DNA of 64,000 bases from Pelorhabdus rhamnosifermentans (GTDB taxonomy: Bacteria; Bacillota; Negativicutes; UMGS1260): positions 25,019 to 89,018 of the forward strand of contig NZ_JAHGVE010000020.1 of NCBI RefSeq assembly GCF_018835585.1, given 5' to 3'. Below are positions 34,637 to 42,767 of this stretch, piece by piece (the stretch's first letter is position 1; every line of letters starts with the position of its first letter). Under the pieces are notes generated by a model. It was not told the origin of the DNA. It ran no database searches and saw only the letters and a program-made list of their open reading frames with translations. Made by a program: the position numbers and the translations under genes.

Positions 34637-36985
34637 ATGGATATGCATAGTATAATGGCGATTGCTTTGCAGGAAATGAGATTAGGATTAAAGAGTGTCG
34701 GTTATTGGCTGCTTGTGATGTTAACCGATTCTTTGGCAATATTTGTTATTTATGAGAATCAATATTTGGGTCTCTGGCTCTTATATGTTTTTTATATGTT
34801 TTTTGTCTTCTGGAATACTGGCATGATTGCTAGGGATTGGCGCAGGGGCATTTCAGAGATTGTTAATACACTTCCGTGTAAGGATTGGGAGTTGCTAATG
34901 GGGCGAGCGTTAGGCAGCTTTTTGCTTTTAGTGTTGCTGGGGATGCAACTGTTTTTAGGCATAATGACCGTGGTATTCTTTGTTTTTCATATGCAGTTGC
35001 CGTTTTTCAACCTGTTAGGGGACTATTGGTTAAATTATATTTTGATCAGTATAAATTCAATATGCGTTGCTTTGTTTATAGAGACCATTTGTCGTTCCCG
35101 AGTATTTTTGTCTATCTTTATAACCACTATTTATCTGATATTGATGTTCTTTCTTGAGGGTGATAATTTTACCTCATTGCCGTATTGGTTACCCCCTATA
35201 AATTTGGCGGTCAATCAGGCTTTTTGTGTTCCTTCTTCGCAGCTAACAGGTCACTTTCCTAACACTGGACTTATACCAGTGGTTGTTTGCTATCAGTTGG
35301 GATTTTCGGCAATTTTGTTATTAGTCAGTTTCTATTTTTATAGCAAGCGACGTTCTTTAGGGCAACTGAGATTATCGTATATGCTGGTGTTGACAACGGC
35401 CTTTGCCGTGTTTTTATCAGGTGCTATTTTATTTGTCCGGGAGTACGAAGGGCGCGACAAAACCTATCAGGAGGCGTTTGTTAACGCGGTGGCTGATGCC
35501 GGACAAGCAGTAGATACGGCTAACATGCTGCGGCCTGTTAGGTATGTAATGGATATTAAATTGAAAACAGCCTTGAACACCGTGGACTGTGGTGCAAAGC
35601 TTTTTTTCAGAAATACGAGTAACAGCGAAATACAAGAGATACCGTTGACCTTGAAAAATTATTATGTCATTCACAATGTAAAAGACGGCAGCGGGCGAGA
35701 GCTTGTTTGGCAAAGAAAGGGCGATTTTATTGAGGTGAAACTAAGTTCGCCCCTTGCTGCTGGAGCTGCTATGGAGATTTTCCTGGATTATTCCGGCAAA
35801 GTATGGGAGTGGTTTTCTGATTATGATACCCAGCCCCAGGGGCTCATTAATTTCGTTTCACCCTCTATGACATTGTTAAGGTCTGGACATGCATGGTATC
35901 CTACTTTAGGTAAGAATCAGGTATATCATACGAGTGATCAGCGGATATCGTGGAGTGATCAACCCCGAACGGTGTTGTCAGCGCGCTATATCTCGCACCA
36001 GTCTACTGCGTTTACCATAAATGTTGAAATAGATAAGGACATGGAAGTTGTGACAGGACTGCCGCTTACTGAAGATGTGCGTCTACCTGATAACGCTGTC
36101 AGGAAGTTTGTTTTTTCCAGTCCGTCTGCGCGTGATGTTTTTCTGATTGCTGCTCCTTATGAGATTATAAAAATGGCTGCTCTCGATGGAAACATCACAG
36201 CGTATTGCGCAAAACCCCATGAGGATAGCGCAAAGAATATCGTAGAACTAGTAAAAGATAGAATCACATTTTATGAGAATCTGATACCGCTAAAAGACAA
36301 GCAACTTTTGAATGTAGTTGAGGTGCCTGGATTTTTGCTGGATGGTTGGCTGGGTGCTGCTGAACGCAAAATATTTGGGTTGGCAAATAGTATTCCGATT
36401 TCGGAAGATGATTTTATATCATTGCCAACCGAAAATAGGAGTCAAGGGGAAGTGCAACTGCTCTATTTTGAAGAGTCTGTTCTAAGTCTCTGGTGGCCGG
36501 GTTTTGATACAAGCGATCCGGGAAATATAAGTGCCGGGATGCTTTCCTATATGTATACCTTGTATAAAGAGAATAAAATGGGCAAAGAGTACTATGACGG
36601 TGTAAAGCGGTTTTGGCTGCAGTACAAACCGGTGCCTAGCGTAAATAGGGAAAGGAGATATGCTGGGGGAGAAAATTTGGTTGTAAAAGAGATTTTTTTA
36701 CTTCTTGATGATATTAGGCAATCCGAGTTAGGCGATGAGGGTGTAAAAGCTTTTATGCAAAAAGTCCATACAGTATCAGTTAACACATATGATAGGGAAA
36801 TTGAGTGGTGTGATATACTTCACGTTATGGATGAATTTGGGCAAGAACTGTTAGAAAAGGGCTATTCCATTCAGCAAGTCAATGCGATTATGGCGGAGCC
36901 AAGGAAAAAGGCGGAATATATGAATTCTCTAAATTTGTCTTATGAGGAAAACAAAGTGCTACTTAGGATTAGGAAGGTTCATTGA
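34637..36985 (+). CDS. ABC-2 membrane region fused to a degenerate M1-peptidase-like domain
   Basis: 782 residues. The N-terminal ~260 carry about six to seven helices of the ABC-2 permease type with RDWRRGISEIVNTLP in the first loop. The C-terminal ~500 residues resemble M1 aminopeptidases: a beta-rich front (ALNTVDCGAKLFFRNTSN, MEIFLDYSGKVWEWFSDY) and a later helical part. Where M1 enzymes have the zinc site HExxH..WWG, this protein has EESVLSLWWPGF, without the histidines, so it is probably not catalytic. It starts immediately after the second ATPase gene. The domain likely binds a peptide or a cell-envelope ligand outside the cell. Confidence 0.75.
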   Translation: MDMHSIMAIALQEMRLGLKSVGYWLLVMLTDSLAIFVIYENQYLGLWLLYVFYMFFVFWNTGMIARDWRRGISEIVNTLPCKDWELLMGRALGSFLLLVLLGMQLFLGIMTVVFFVFHMQLPFFNLLGDYWLNYILISINSICVALFIETICRSRVFLSIFITTIYLILMFFLEGDNFTSLPYWLPPINLAVNQAFCVPSSQLTGHFPNTGLIPVVVCYQLGFSAILLLVSFYFYSKRRSLGQLRLSYMLVLTTAFAVFLSGAILFVREYEGRDKTYQEAFVNAVADAGQAVDTANMLRPVRYVMDIKLKTALNTVDCGAKLFFRNTSNSEIQEIPLTLKNYYVIHNVKDGSGRELVWQRKGDFIEVKLSSPLAAGAAMEIFLDYSGKVWEWFSDYDTQPQGLINFVSPSMTLLRSGHAWYPTLGKNQVYHTSDQRISWSDQPRTVLSARYISHQSTAFTINVEIDKDMEVVTGLPLTEDVRLPDNAVRKFVFSSPSARDVFLIAAPYEIIKMAALDGNITAYCAKPHEDSAKNIVELVKDRITFYENLIPLKDKQLLNVVEVPGFLLDGWLGAAERKIFGLANSIPISEDDFISLPTENRSQGEVQLLYFEESVLSLWWPGFDTSDPGNISAGMLSYMYTLYKENKMGKEYYDGVKRFWLQYKPVPSVNRERRYAGGENLVVKEIFLLLDDIRQSELGDEGVKAFMQKVHTVSVNTYDREIEWCDILHVMDEFGQELLEKGYSIQQVNAIMAEPRKKAEYMNSLNLSYEENKVLLRIRKVH

Positions 36986-37276
36986 TGAGAAGATATTGAT
37001 TAAGAATAAGATTAAAGATGAGTGTACGACAAGGTGCTTTTTTGGTGCCTTGTTTTTTTCTACTTCTATATAAATATAAAAATCTATAAAACATGTGAAC
37101 TATTAGTTCGTGTGAATTGTATAAATAAATGAGAGCAACTATGGGGGACTGAAAATCCTCACTCAGATAGCGATGTTTGCGTTTCCGAGCGAGACAAGCA
37201 TGGTTAGGCCGACTGTGCTGCAAGGATATTCAAAAAAGCAAACCTTTTCGTGTTTAGTTATGGAGGTAGGAGGAGA
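36986..37276. other. Intergenic region with terminator and leader hairpin
   Basis: A terminator at 37029-37059 ends the sigma/ABC cassette. Between about 37165 and 37200 an imperfect hairpin (ATGTTTG..GTTTC / GAGAC..AAGCAT) lies upstream of the glycosyltransferase gene. No gene or known riboswitch is recognised. Confidence 0.45.
37029..37059 (+). terminator. Terminator of the sigma/ABC cassette
   Basis: ACAAGG/CCTTGT stem with extra pairing inside, followed by TTTTTT. Confidence 0.75.
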
Positions 37277-38791
37277 TTGTCAACTAAGAAACTATTTTGG
37301 TTTACTATGCTGTTCAGCCTCGTGATAAAATGCTTGTTGGCAGCAATAATTCCATTGACAGGCGATGAAGCTTATTTTTTTATTTGGGGTAAACATTTGG
37401 ATTTCGGGTACTATGATCATCCGCCGATGGTGGGATGGTTTCTCGCATTTATGCTTTTGTTTGGTGATTCAGAGCTTCTGTTGCGGTTGCCATCGATAGT
37501 GATTGGACAGTTGATTGGCGGTCTAATATATTGGATGTTTAAAGGCGTTGAGCGGGAAAAGGCCTATCTTGCCGCAATCTTATTTTTAGTTTCACCAGTC
37601 AACATACTGAATATAATTATTACTACCGATACGCCGCTGATACTTTTTGTTTTTCTTTCATCACTAACTTTTTATTTTGGTTTAATAAATAATAGGAATT
37701 GGCTGTTCATATTGGCAGGGGCTTTTGGCGGATTGGCGTTTCTATCAAAATATTTTGCTGTGCTGTTGGCTTTTTCATACGTTATCTATGTGACGTTATA
37801 TCAAAGAAACAAGAAAGGGATAAAAGCTCTTTGTTATGTCTTCGGCGCAGCGATACCGTTTATACTCATCAATGTGTATTGGAATTATGAGAATGATTGG
37901 ACTAATGTTGTTTTTAATATGATAACTCGTCAAGAAGGTGAAACTAAGTTCAATCCAGCTTACATATTGGCTTACGTTTTTTCACAGGCATATTTACTTA
38001 CTCCCATATTGGTCGGAACATGGATTAAACGGCGGCAGGCGATCTTATCGGCTATTGCCGGAACGGATCTTAAATTGTTCGGAATACTTTTTGCTGCTCC
38101 TATGATGGTCTTTCTGGTGTTATCGGCAGAAAAAAGTATCGGAGTCCATTGGACACTGTCGTTCCTGCCGTTTGCTTTTGTCTTAAACTATGTTGTTTTT
38201 AACTGCGATACTTTAAGGCGCTTGGCCAAGTGGGTAACGCTGTTCACCGCAGTTCATCTGATAGTCATTTTCGGATTTTTAGCATTACCGTACTCAGTTA
38301 CTGAAAATGTGAGCTTTGTCAAAAAACAGGTTGCTACTATTAAAGCAAAGGAAGTTGGCATATTACTTGAACCCTACAAGAAAGATTTTTTCTTTGCAAC
38401 TGAAAGCTATGTTAAATCGGGAGTTTTTTATCATAAAATTGGGACCTATTTCAGTGTTTTCGGCATTGGAACATTCCATGGGAGACAAGATGATAAGCTG
38501 ACAAATTATCAGGCTTTTGACGGGAAGAACATACTTATTTTTAAAGATCAATCCTATAATATTGATAATTATCGATCTTATTTTAATCGGTTAGAGGTCA
38601 AAGAATATAGGATTGATGATGTTCCGGTTTATTTTATTTTAGGATATGAGTTTAAGTATGATGTTTATAAGGAAAAAGTATTAAGACCTATTAGGGAAAA
38701 ATTTTATCGTATTCCTTACTATCTTCCTTCAAAAAAAGCATTTTTCCAAAACAAGTATTTTTCGAATGATACGGAATCGTATGATCAGTAA
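37277..38791 (+). CDS. GT39/ArnT-like polyprenyl-linked glycosyltransferase
   Basis: 504 residues from TTG 37277, which directly follows TAGGAGGA; an in-frame GTG at 37250 lacks a site. About 12 helices of the PMT_2/ArnT fold. LTGDEAYFFIWGKHLDFGYY DHPPMVGWF-like sequence gives the catalytic Asp-Glu of the first loop, and LLRLPSIVIG follows. It moves a sugar from a polyprenyl phosphate onto a lipid or protein acceptor on the outer face of the membrane. Donor and acceptor are unknown. First gene of the glycan cluster. Confidence 0.88.
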   Translation: MSTKKLFWFTMLFSLVIKCLLAAIIPLTGDEAYFFIWGKHLDFGYYDHPPMVGWFLAFMLLFGDSELLLRLPSIVIGQLIGGLIYWMFKGVEREKAYLAAILFLVSPVNILNIIITTDTPLILFVFLSSLTFYFGLINNRNWLFILAGAFGGLAFLSKYFAVLLAFSYVIYVTLYQRNKKGIKALCYVFGAAIPFILINVYWNYENDWTNVVFNMITRQEGETKFNPAYILAYVFSQAYLLTPILVGTWIKRRQAILSAIAGTDLKLFGILFAAPMMVFLVLSAEKSIGVHWTLSFLPFAFVLNYVVFNCDTLRRLAKWVTLFTAVHLIVIFGFLALPYSVTENVSFVKKQVATIKAKEVGILLEPYKKDFFFATESYVKSGVFYHKIGTYFSVFGIGTFHGRQDDKLTNYQAFDGKNILIFKDQSYNIDNYRSYFNRLEVKEYRIDDVPVYFILGYEFKYDVYKEKVLRPIREKFYRIPYYLPSKKAFFQNKYFSNDTESYDQ

Positions 38792-38861
38792 AGGTTCCCA
38801 GTTCAATAATTAGAAAGTTATGTATTTTACTTGATTAGTAAAGATAAAATGAGGTGGATTT

Positions 38862-40055
38862 ATGTTTTCTTATGACGTTTGTATAATTGGTGGTTGTGGA
38901 CATGTGGGATTGCCCTTGTCTATTGCACTGGCTGATTGTGGTAAGAAAGTAATGGTTTATGATATTAATACAGAGTCAGTAAATGCTGTGCGACAGGGTA
39001 ACATGCCATTTCATGAAGACGGTGCCGATGAACTCCTGAAAAAAGTTCTTGCAGCTGGGAGTCTTCTACTATCAGACTCTCCCAGCGTAATTTCTGACAG
39101 CAATGTTATAATAATGATCATTGGAACTCCTGTAGATGAGCATTTAAATCCGAAATTTGGAGTTATGATTGAATCGGTTAATCAGTGTATTCCGTATTTT
39201 CGCAATGGACAAACCCTGATTTTGCGGAGCACAGTGTATCCGGGTATCAGCCAGCGCGTGAGTTGTTGGCTGATAGAAGCTGGGTTAACCATGAATGTCT
39301 GTTTCTGCCCGGAAAGAATACTAGAAGGAAAAGCAATGACTGAATTACACACTTTGCCACAAATCATTTCTTCTTTTACTCCGGAAGGATTACAAAAATG
39401 TCGAGAACTATTTGGACTTTTAACGAATGAAATTGTCGAGGTACTGCCTGCTGAGGCAGAATTAGCAAAGCTATTTACCAATGTTTGGCGTTATATCAAG
39501 TTTGCAGTAGCTAACCAGTTTTATATGATAGCCAATGACTATCATCTGGATTTCTACCAAGTGTACCATGCGGTTACACACCAGTATGCGCGGGCGAAAG
39601 ATTTGCCAAAGGCGGGATTTGCCGCAGGTCCTTGTTTGTTTAAAGATTCTATGCAATTGGCTGCTTTTAATAATGGCAATTTCTACTTGGGACATGCTGC
39701 AATGCTTGTCAATGAGGGTTTTCCAAATTACGTAGTGCAAAAGCTGAGATCAAAATATCCTATTTCCCAGATGACAGTAGGCATTTTGGGAATGGCATTT
39801 AAGGGGGATAGCGGGGACATACGCGAGTCGCTGTCCTATAAATTGCGGAAAATTCTTCAAATACAAGCAGGAAAGGTTCTTTGCGCTGATTCATTTGTGG
39901 TAGATGCCTCTTTTGTTTCACAAGAAGAACTAGTTGCAAAATCTGATATTGTAATTATAGCCACACCACATAGTCAATATAGGGATATCATATTTCCAGA
40001 AAATAGAATTGTTGCCGACGTTTGGAATGTTTTGGGAAAAGGAGGACAAATTTAA
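38862..40055 (+). CDS. UDP-sugar dehydrogenase family protein (UDP-glucose/UDP-ManNAc type)
   Basis: 397 residues. Rossmann motif CIIGGCGHVGLPLSIALADC, then MIIGTPVDEHLNP, LRSTVYPGIS and the central helix LFTNVWRYIKFAVANQFYMI. The catalytic loop reads AGFAAGPCLFKDSM: the nucleophilic Cys is kept, but the usual GxGFGGxCxPKD has changed around it. The C-terminal domain has VGILGMAFKGDSGDIRES. It oxidises a nucleotide sugar to a uronic acid or related product, NAD-dependent; the altered loop leaves the substrate open. The stop overlaps the next gene's ATG. Confidence 0.87.
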   Translation: MFSYDVCIIGGCGHVGLPLSIALADCGKKVMVYDINTESVNAVRQGNMPFHEDGADELLKKVLAAGSLLLSDSPSVISDSNVIIMIIGTPVDEHLNPKFGVMIESVNQCIPYFRNGQTLILRSTVYPGISQRVSCWLIEAGLTMNVCFCPERILEGKAMTELHTLPQIISSFTPEGLQKCRELFGLLTNEIVEVLPAEAELAKLFTNVWRYIKFAVANQFYMIANDYHLDFYQVYHAVTHQYARAKDLPKAGFAAGPCLFKDSMQLAAFNNGNFYLGHAAMLVNEGFPNYVVQKLRSKYPISQMTVGILGMAFKGDSGDIRESLSYKLRKILQIQAGKVLCADSFVVDASFVSQEELVAKSDIVIIATPHSQYRDIIFPENRIVADVWNVLGKGGQI

Positions 40056-41074
40056 TGAAAATACTTGTTACAGGTTCTGCTGGTTTTATTGCAGGCTATT
40101 TGGTGGAGGAACTACTGAAGCGTGGCCATTCCATTGTGGGGATTGATAACTTCAGTAAATATGGCCCCGTTGAGAAGTCTTATGATCATAATCCACGCTA
40201 CTTGTTTGTTCGCGGTGATGTGAAGGACATTGACTTAATGAAAGAGTTAATAGCAGATTGTGACCAAGTAGTTGCTATTGCGGCAATGATTGGCGGGATT
40301 ACCTACTTCCACGAATATGCATATGATTTGTTGGCAGAAAATGAAAGAATAGCAGCAGCCACATTTGATGCTGCTATTTGGGCACATCAACAGAAAAAGC
40401 TACAAAAAATCAATGTCCTATCGTCTTCTATGGTATATGAATCTACTACAGTTTATCCTAGTCCTGAGGGTGAACAACTGTGTTGTCCGCCTCCACTTTC
40501 TACCTATGGATTTCAAAAGTTGGCGTGTGAGTATTTTGCAAAAGGTGCTTGGGAACAGTACAAACTTCCTTATACAATTATCCGTCCATTTAACTGTGTA
40601 GGAACCGGCGAGCGCAGAGCCATAAGCGAAAAAGAAATTCTCTCCGGGAATGTTAAACTGGCGATGAGTCATGTTGTTCCAGATCTTGTTCAGAAAGTAT
40701 TAAAAGGTCAAGACCCACTGCACATCCTAGGTGCGGGCAATCAAATCCGTCATTATACTTCTGGCGCTGATTTGGCTGAAGGAATTGCACTGTGTGTTGA
40801 AAGTGAGAAAGCCATTAATGAAGACTTTAATCTTTCCACGCCTGTTTCAACTAACGTATTGGAATTAGCTGAAGCAATTTGGCAAAAGGTGAATGGGGAC
40901 AAGCCATTCCGCTATGTATCGGATAAGCCTTTCGTATATGATGTCCAAAAACGTGTACCTGCGGTCGAGAAGGCAAAAACATTACTTGGGTTTGAAGCAA
41001 AGTCGAAGTTGAGTGATATGTTGGATGAAGTGATACCTTGGATCAAAGAACAAATGAAGGCGGGAAACATATAA
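40055..41074 (+). CDS. NAD-dependent sugar epimerase/dehydratase
   Basis: 339 residues from ATG 40055, with GGAGGAC upstream and overlapping the previous TAA by one base. Extended SDR fold: KILVTGSAGFIAGYLVEEL, SSSMVYE, and the YxxxK pair in STYGFQKLACEYF, then IIRPFNCVG. Substrate is not readable; the paired dehydrogenase suggests a uronic-acid derivative pathway. Confidence 0.9.
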   Translation: MKILVTGSAGFIAGYLVEELLKRGHSIVGIDNFSKYGPVEKSYDHNPRYLFVRGDVKDIDLMKELIADCDQVVAIAAMIGGITYFHEYAYDLLAENERIAAATFDAAIWAHQQKKLQKINVLSSSMVYESTTVYPSPEGEQLCCPPPLSTYGFQKLACEYFAKGAWEQYKLPYTIIRPFNCVGTGERRAISEKEILSGNVKLAMSHVVPDLVQKVLKGQDPLHILGAGNQIRHYTSGADLAEGIALCVESEKAINEDFNLSTPVSTNVLELAEAIWQKVNGDKPFRYVSDKPFVYDVQKRVPAVEKAKTLLGFEAKSKLSDMLDEVIPWIKEQMKAGNI

Positions 41075-41138
41075 GCGTCATTAGGGGAGTTCAGTATTTG
41101 GAGCCCCTCAGGCAATCATAAATAGGGGAAGGATAAGT

Positions 41139-41894
41139 ATGCTTGATTTGGTTGCACCAGTCTATAATGAAGGCTCAAATATCGAAAATCTGCTTACACA
41201 GGTCGAAAATGCGATAAAAGTCGAAAAGCGTCTGATGCTAATATATGATAGTGACGACGATAATACGATACCTGCGGTTGAAAGAGTTCGAGCGCAGTAC
41301 AGCTTCCCTATTTGTTTGAAAAAGAACATTTACGGTCGAGGAGCGTTAAATGCCATTAAGACTGGCTTACATACATTTGAAGGAAATATTGTTTTGGTTC
41401 TAATGGCAGATTTATCGGATAGTCTTGATGTTGTGGATAAGATGTATGATAAAGTTGTAAAAGAGAGATATCATCTTGTTTGTGGTTCCCGCTATATGAA
41501 AGGCGGCAAACAGTATGGAGGGCCTTTTATTAAGAAAATTTTGTCTCGCTTTGCCGGGGTAAGCTTGCATTGGACGGTGGGTATCCCTACTCACGATATA
41601 TCTAATAGCTTTAAAATGTATCATAGGGCTGTTATTGATTCTATCACTATTGAGAGTTGTGGCGGTTTTGAAATTGGTATGGAAATTACAGTAAAAGCAT
41701 TTTGCAACGGCTACCGTATAACAGAGGTTCCTTCTTTATGGTATGACCGGGTAGAGGGAGAGTCTCGGTTTCAACTACTAAAATGGCTGCCTAATTATCT
41801 AAAGTGGTATTGGTTTGTGATTCGTGAAACATGGCTTAATGGAGGGCATGTAAGACATGTATGCTACAATAATAAAAACGATCGACCGAAATAG
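41139..41894 (+). CDS. Family 2 glycosyltransferase, polyprenyl-phosphate sugar synthase type
   Basis: 251 residues. GT2 motif LDLVAPVYNEGSNIENLL, YDSDDDNTI (nucleotide binding), and VLMADLSDSLDVVDKM in place of the usual DADLQ. Lacks C-terminal membrane helices. Resembles dolichol-phosphate-mannose synthases. It probably loads a sugar onto undecaprenyl phosphate for the GT39 enzyme upstream. Overlaps the GtrA gene by 38 bases. Confidence 0.88.
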   Translation: MLDLVAPVYNEGSNIENLLTQVENAIKVEKRLMLIYDSDDDNTIPAVERVRAQYSFPICLKKNIYGRGALNAIKTGLHTFEGNIVLVLMADLSDSLDVVDKMYDKVVKERYHLVCGSRYMKGGKQYGGPFIKKILSRFAGVSLHWTVGIPTHDISNSFKMYHRAVIDSITIESCGGFEIGMEITVKAFCNGYRITEVPSLWYDRVEGESRFQLLKWLPNYLKWYWFVIRETWLNGGHVRHVCYNNKNDRPK

Positions 41895-42300
41895 CGGTTT
41901 GATAGATCAGCTTATCCGATACTTTTGCGTTGGCGGTATTTCCGCTGGTGTCGATTGGATCATCTTTTATATTCTAAACGTAACTTGCGGAATTTATTAT
42001 ATGTTTGCTGCTACAGGAAGTTTTCTTTTATCAGTTGTAGTTAACTTCTTTTGGGGCAGGAAACTGGCATTTAAGAATCGGTGTAAGTTTACATCGAAGG
42101 TGGAAGCTCTAAACATATTGGGCATTAACACAATGGGTTTAATATGGAATATATTGCTTATGTGGCTGGCTATCGAAATGGTGAAGTTAACAACAATGGA
42201 AGCGAAGATAGGAGCAACGGGAATCGTATTCTTGTGGAATTTTTCTTTACGAAGATGGTGGTTGTATAAACAGACAGTGACAAAATCCCCCCATTCGTAG
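41857..42300 (+). CDS. GtrA-family membrane protein
   Basis: 147 residues, four helices: LIRYFCVGGISAGVDWIIFY opens the fold, and LLSVVVNFFWGRKLAFKN is the family signature. GtrA proteins are thought to flip polyprenyl-phosphate-linked sugars. It starts inside the GT2 gene (38-base overlap), the usual arrangement for this trio. Ends over the next terminator. Confidence 0.9.
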   Translation: MYATIIKTIDRNSGLIDQLIRYFCVGGISAGVDWIIFYILNVTCGIYYMFAATGSFLLSVVVNFFWGRKLAFKNRCKFTSKVEALNILGINTMGLIWNILLMWLAIEMVKLTTMEAKIGATGIVFLWNFSLRRWWLYKQTVTKSPHS

Positions 42301-42314
42301 GAGAATGGGGGGAT
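42285..42314. terminator. Hairpin at the end of the glycan cluster
   Basis: ATCCCCCCATTC/GAATGGGGGGAT with a six-base loop. It overlaps the end of the GtrA gene and lacks a long T run, so it may serve both flanking units. Confidence 0.75.
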
Positions 42315-42344
42315 AGTTATGTTGGAAAAGAAAAGGTATATAAA

Positions 42345-42767
42345 TTATTGATTTGGTATGGAACGATGGGCTAAGGCGACGGCCACCTCATTGAGATTTA
42401 GCATGCCTACACCGAAAAATAAGGCTACGCAGAGGTGTTCACCATAGCGTGCAATGCCAATCTTACCGCCGACGCTCATGCCCAGTGCCTTGGTAGATAT
42501 TTGTTCTAAAGCGGCTTTGGTTGCACCTGCAACGGCTCCCTCACCGACATGATTGGCAGGAACGAGTCCCTGTTTCTGTGCCGCTACGGTGGCCCGTTCA
42601 ATAATTTTTTTCATTAAAGGAATAAATTCTCCGCCGAAATCTACAGCAATGGCAGTAATATTTTGAGTCACATAATGTTCGCGTAGCTGCTGTTCTTCTT
42701 CACGAGTTTGACTTAGGGCCAGTCGTAACGCCGCACGGCCGACATCCATACTGAAATTTTCCGTCAT
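42345..42767 (-). CDS. HutP-family protein
   Basis: 140 residues, the HutP length. VGRAALRLALSQTREEEQQL at the start, then GKIGIARYGE..LCVALFFGVGM and NLNEVAVALAHRSIPN at the C-terminus, recall HutP (which ends ...AVGLGINHI). HutP is an RNA-binding antiterminator that needs L-histidine and Mg2+. Here there is no hut gene nearby; instead the gene overlaps a sodium/solute symporter by 4 bases (ATGA). It may regulate uptake of its own effector, or have another role. Confidence 0.75.
   Translation of the reverse strand: MTENFSMDVGRAALRLALSQTREEEQQLREHYVTQNITAIAVDFGGEFIPLMKKIIERATVAAQKQGLVPANHVGEGAVAGATKAALEQISTKALGMSVGGKIGIARYGEHLCVALFFGVGMLNLNEVAVALAHRSIPNQ

Noticed and set aside
34885..35157. 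Plus-strand frame inside the ABC-2/M1 fusion gene
   Set aside because: Alternate frame of a continuous 782-residue gene without its own start site.
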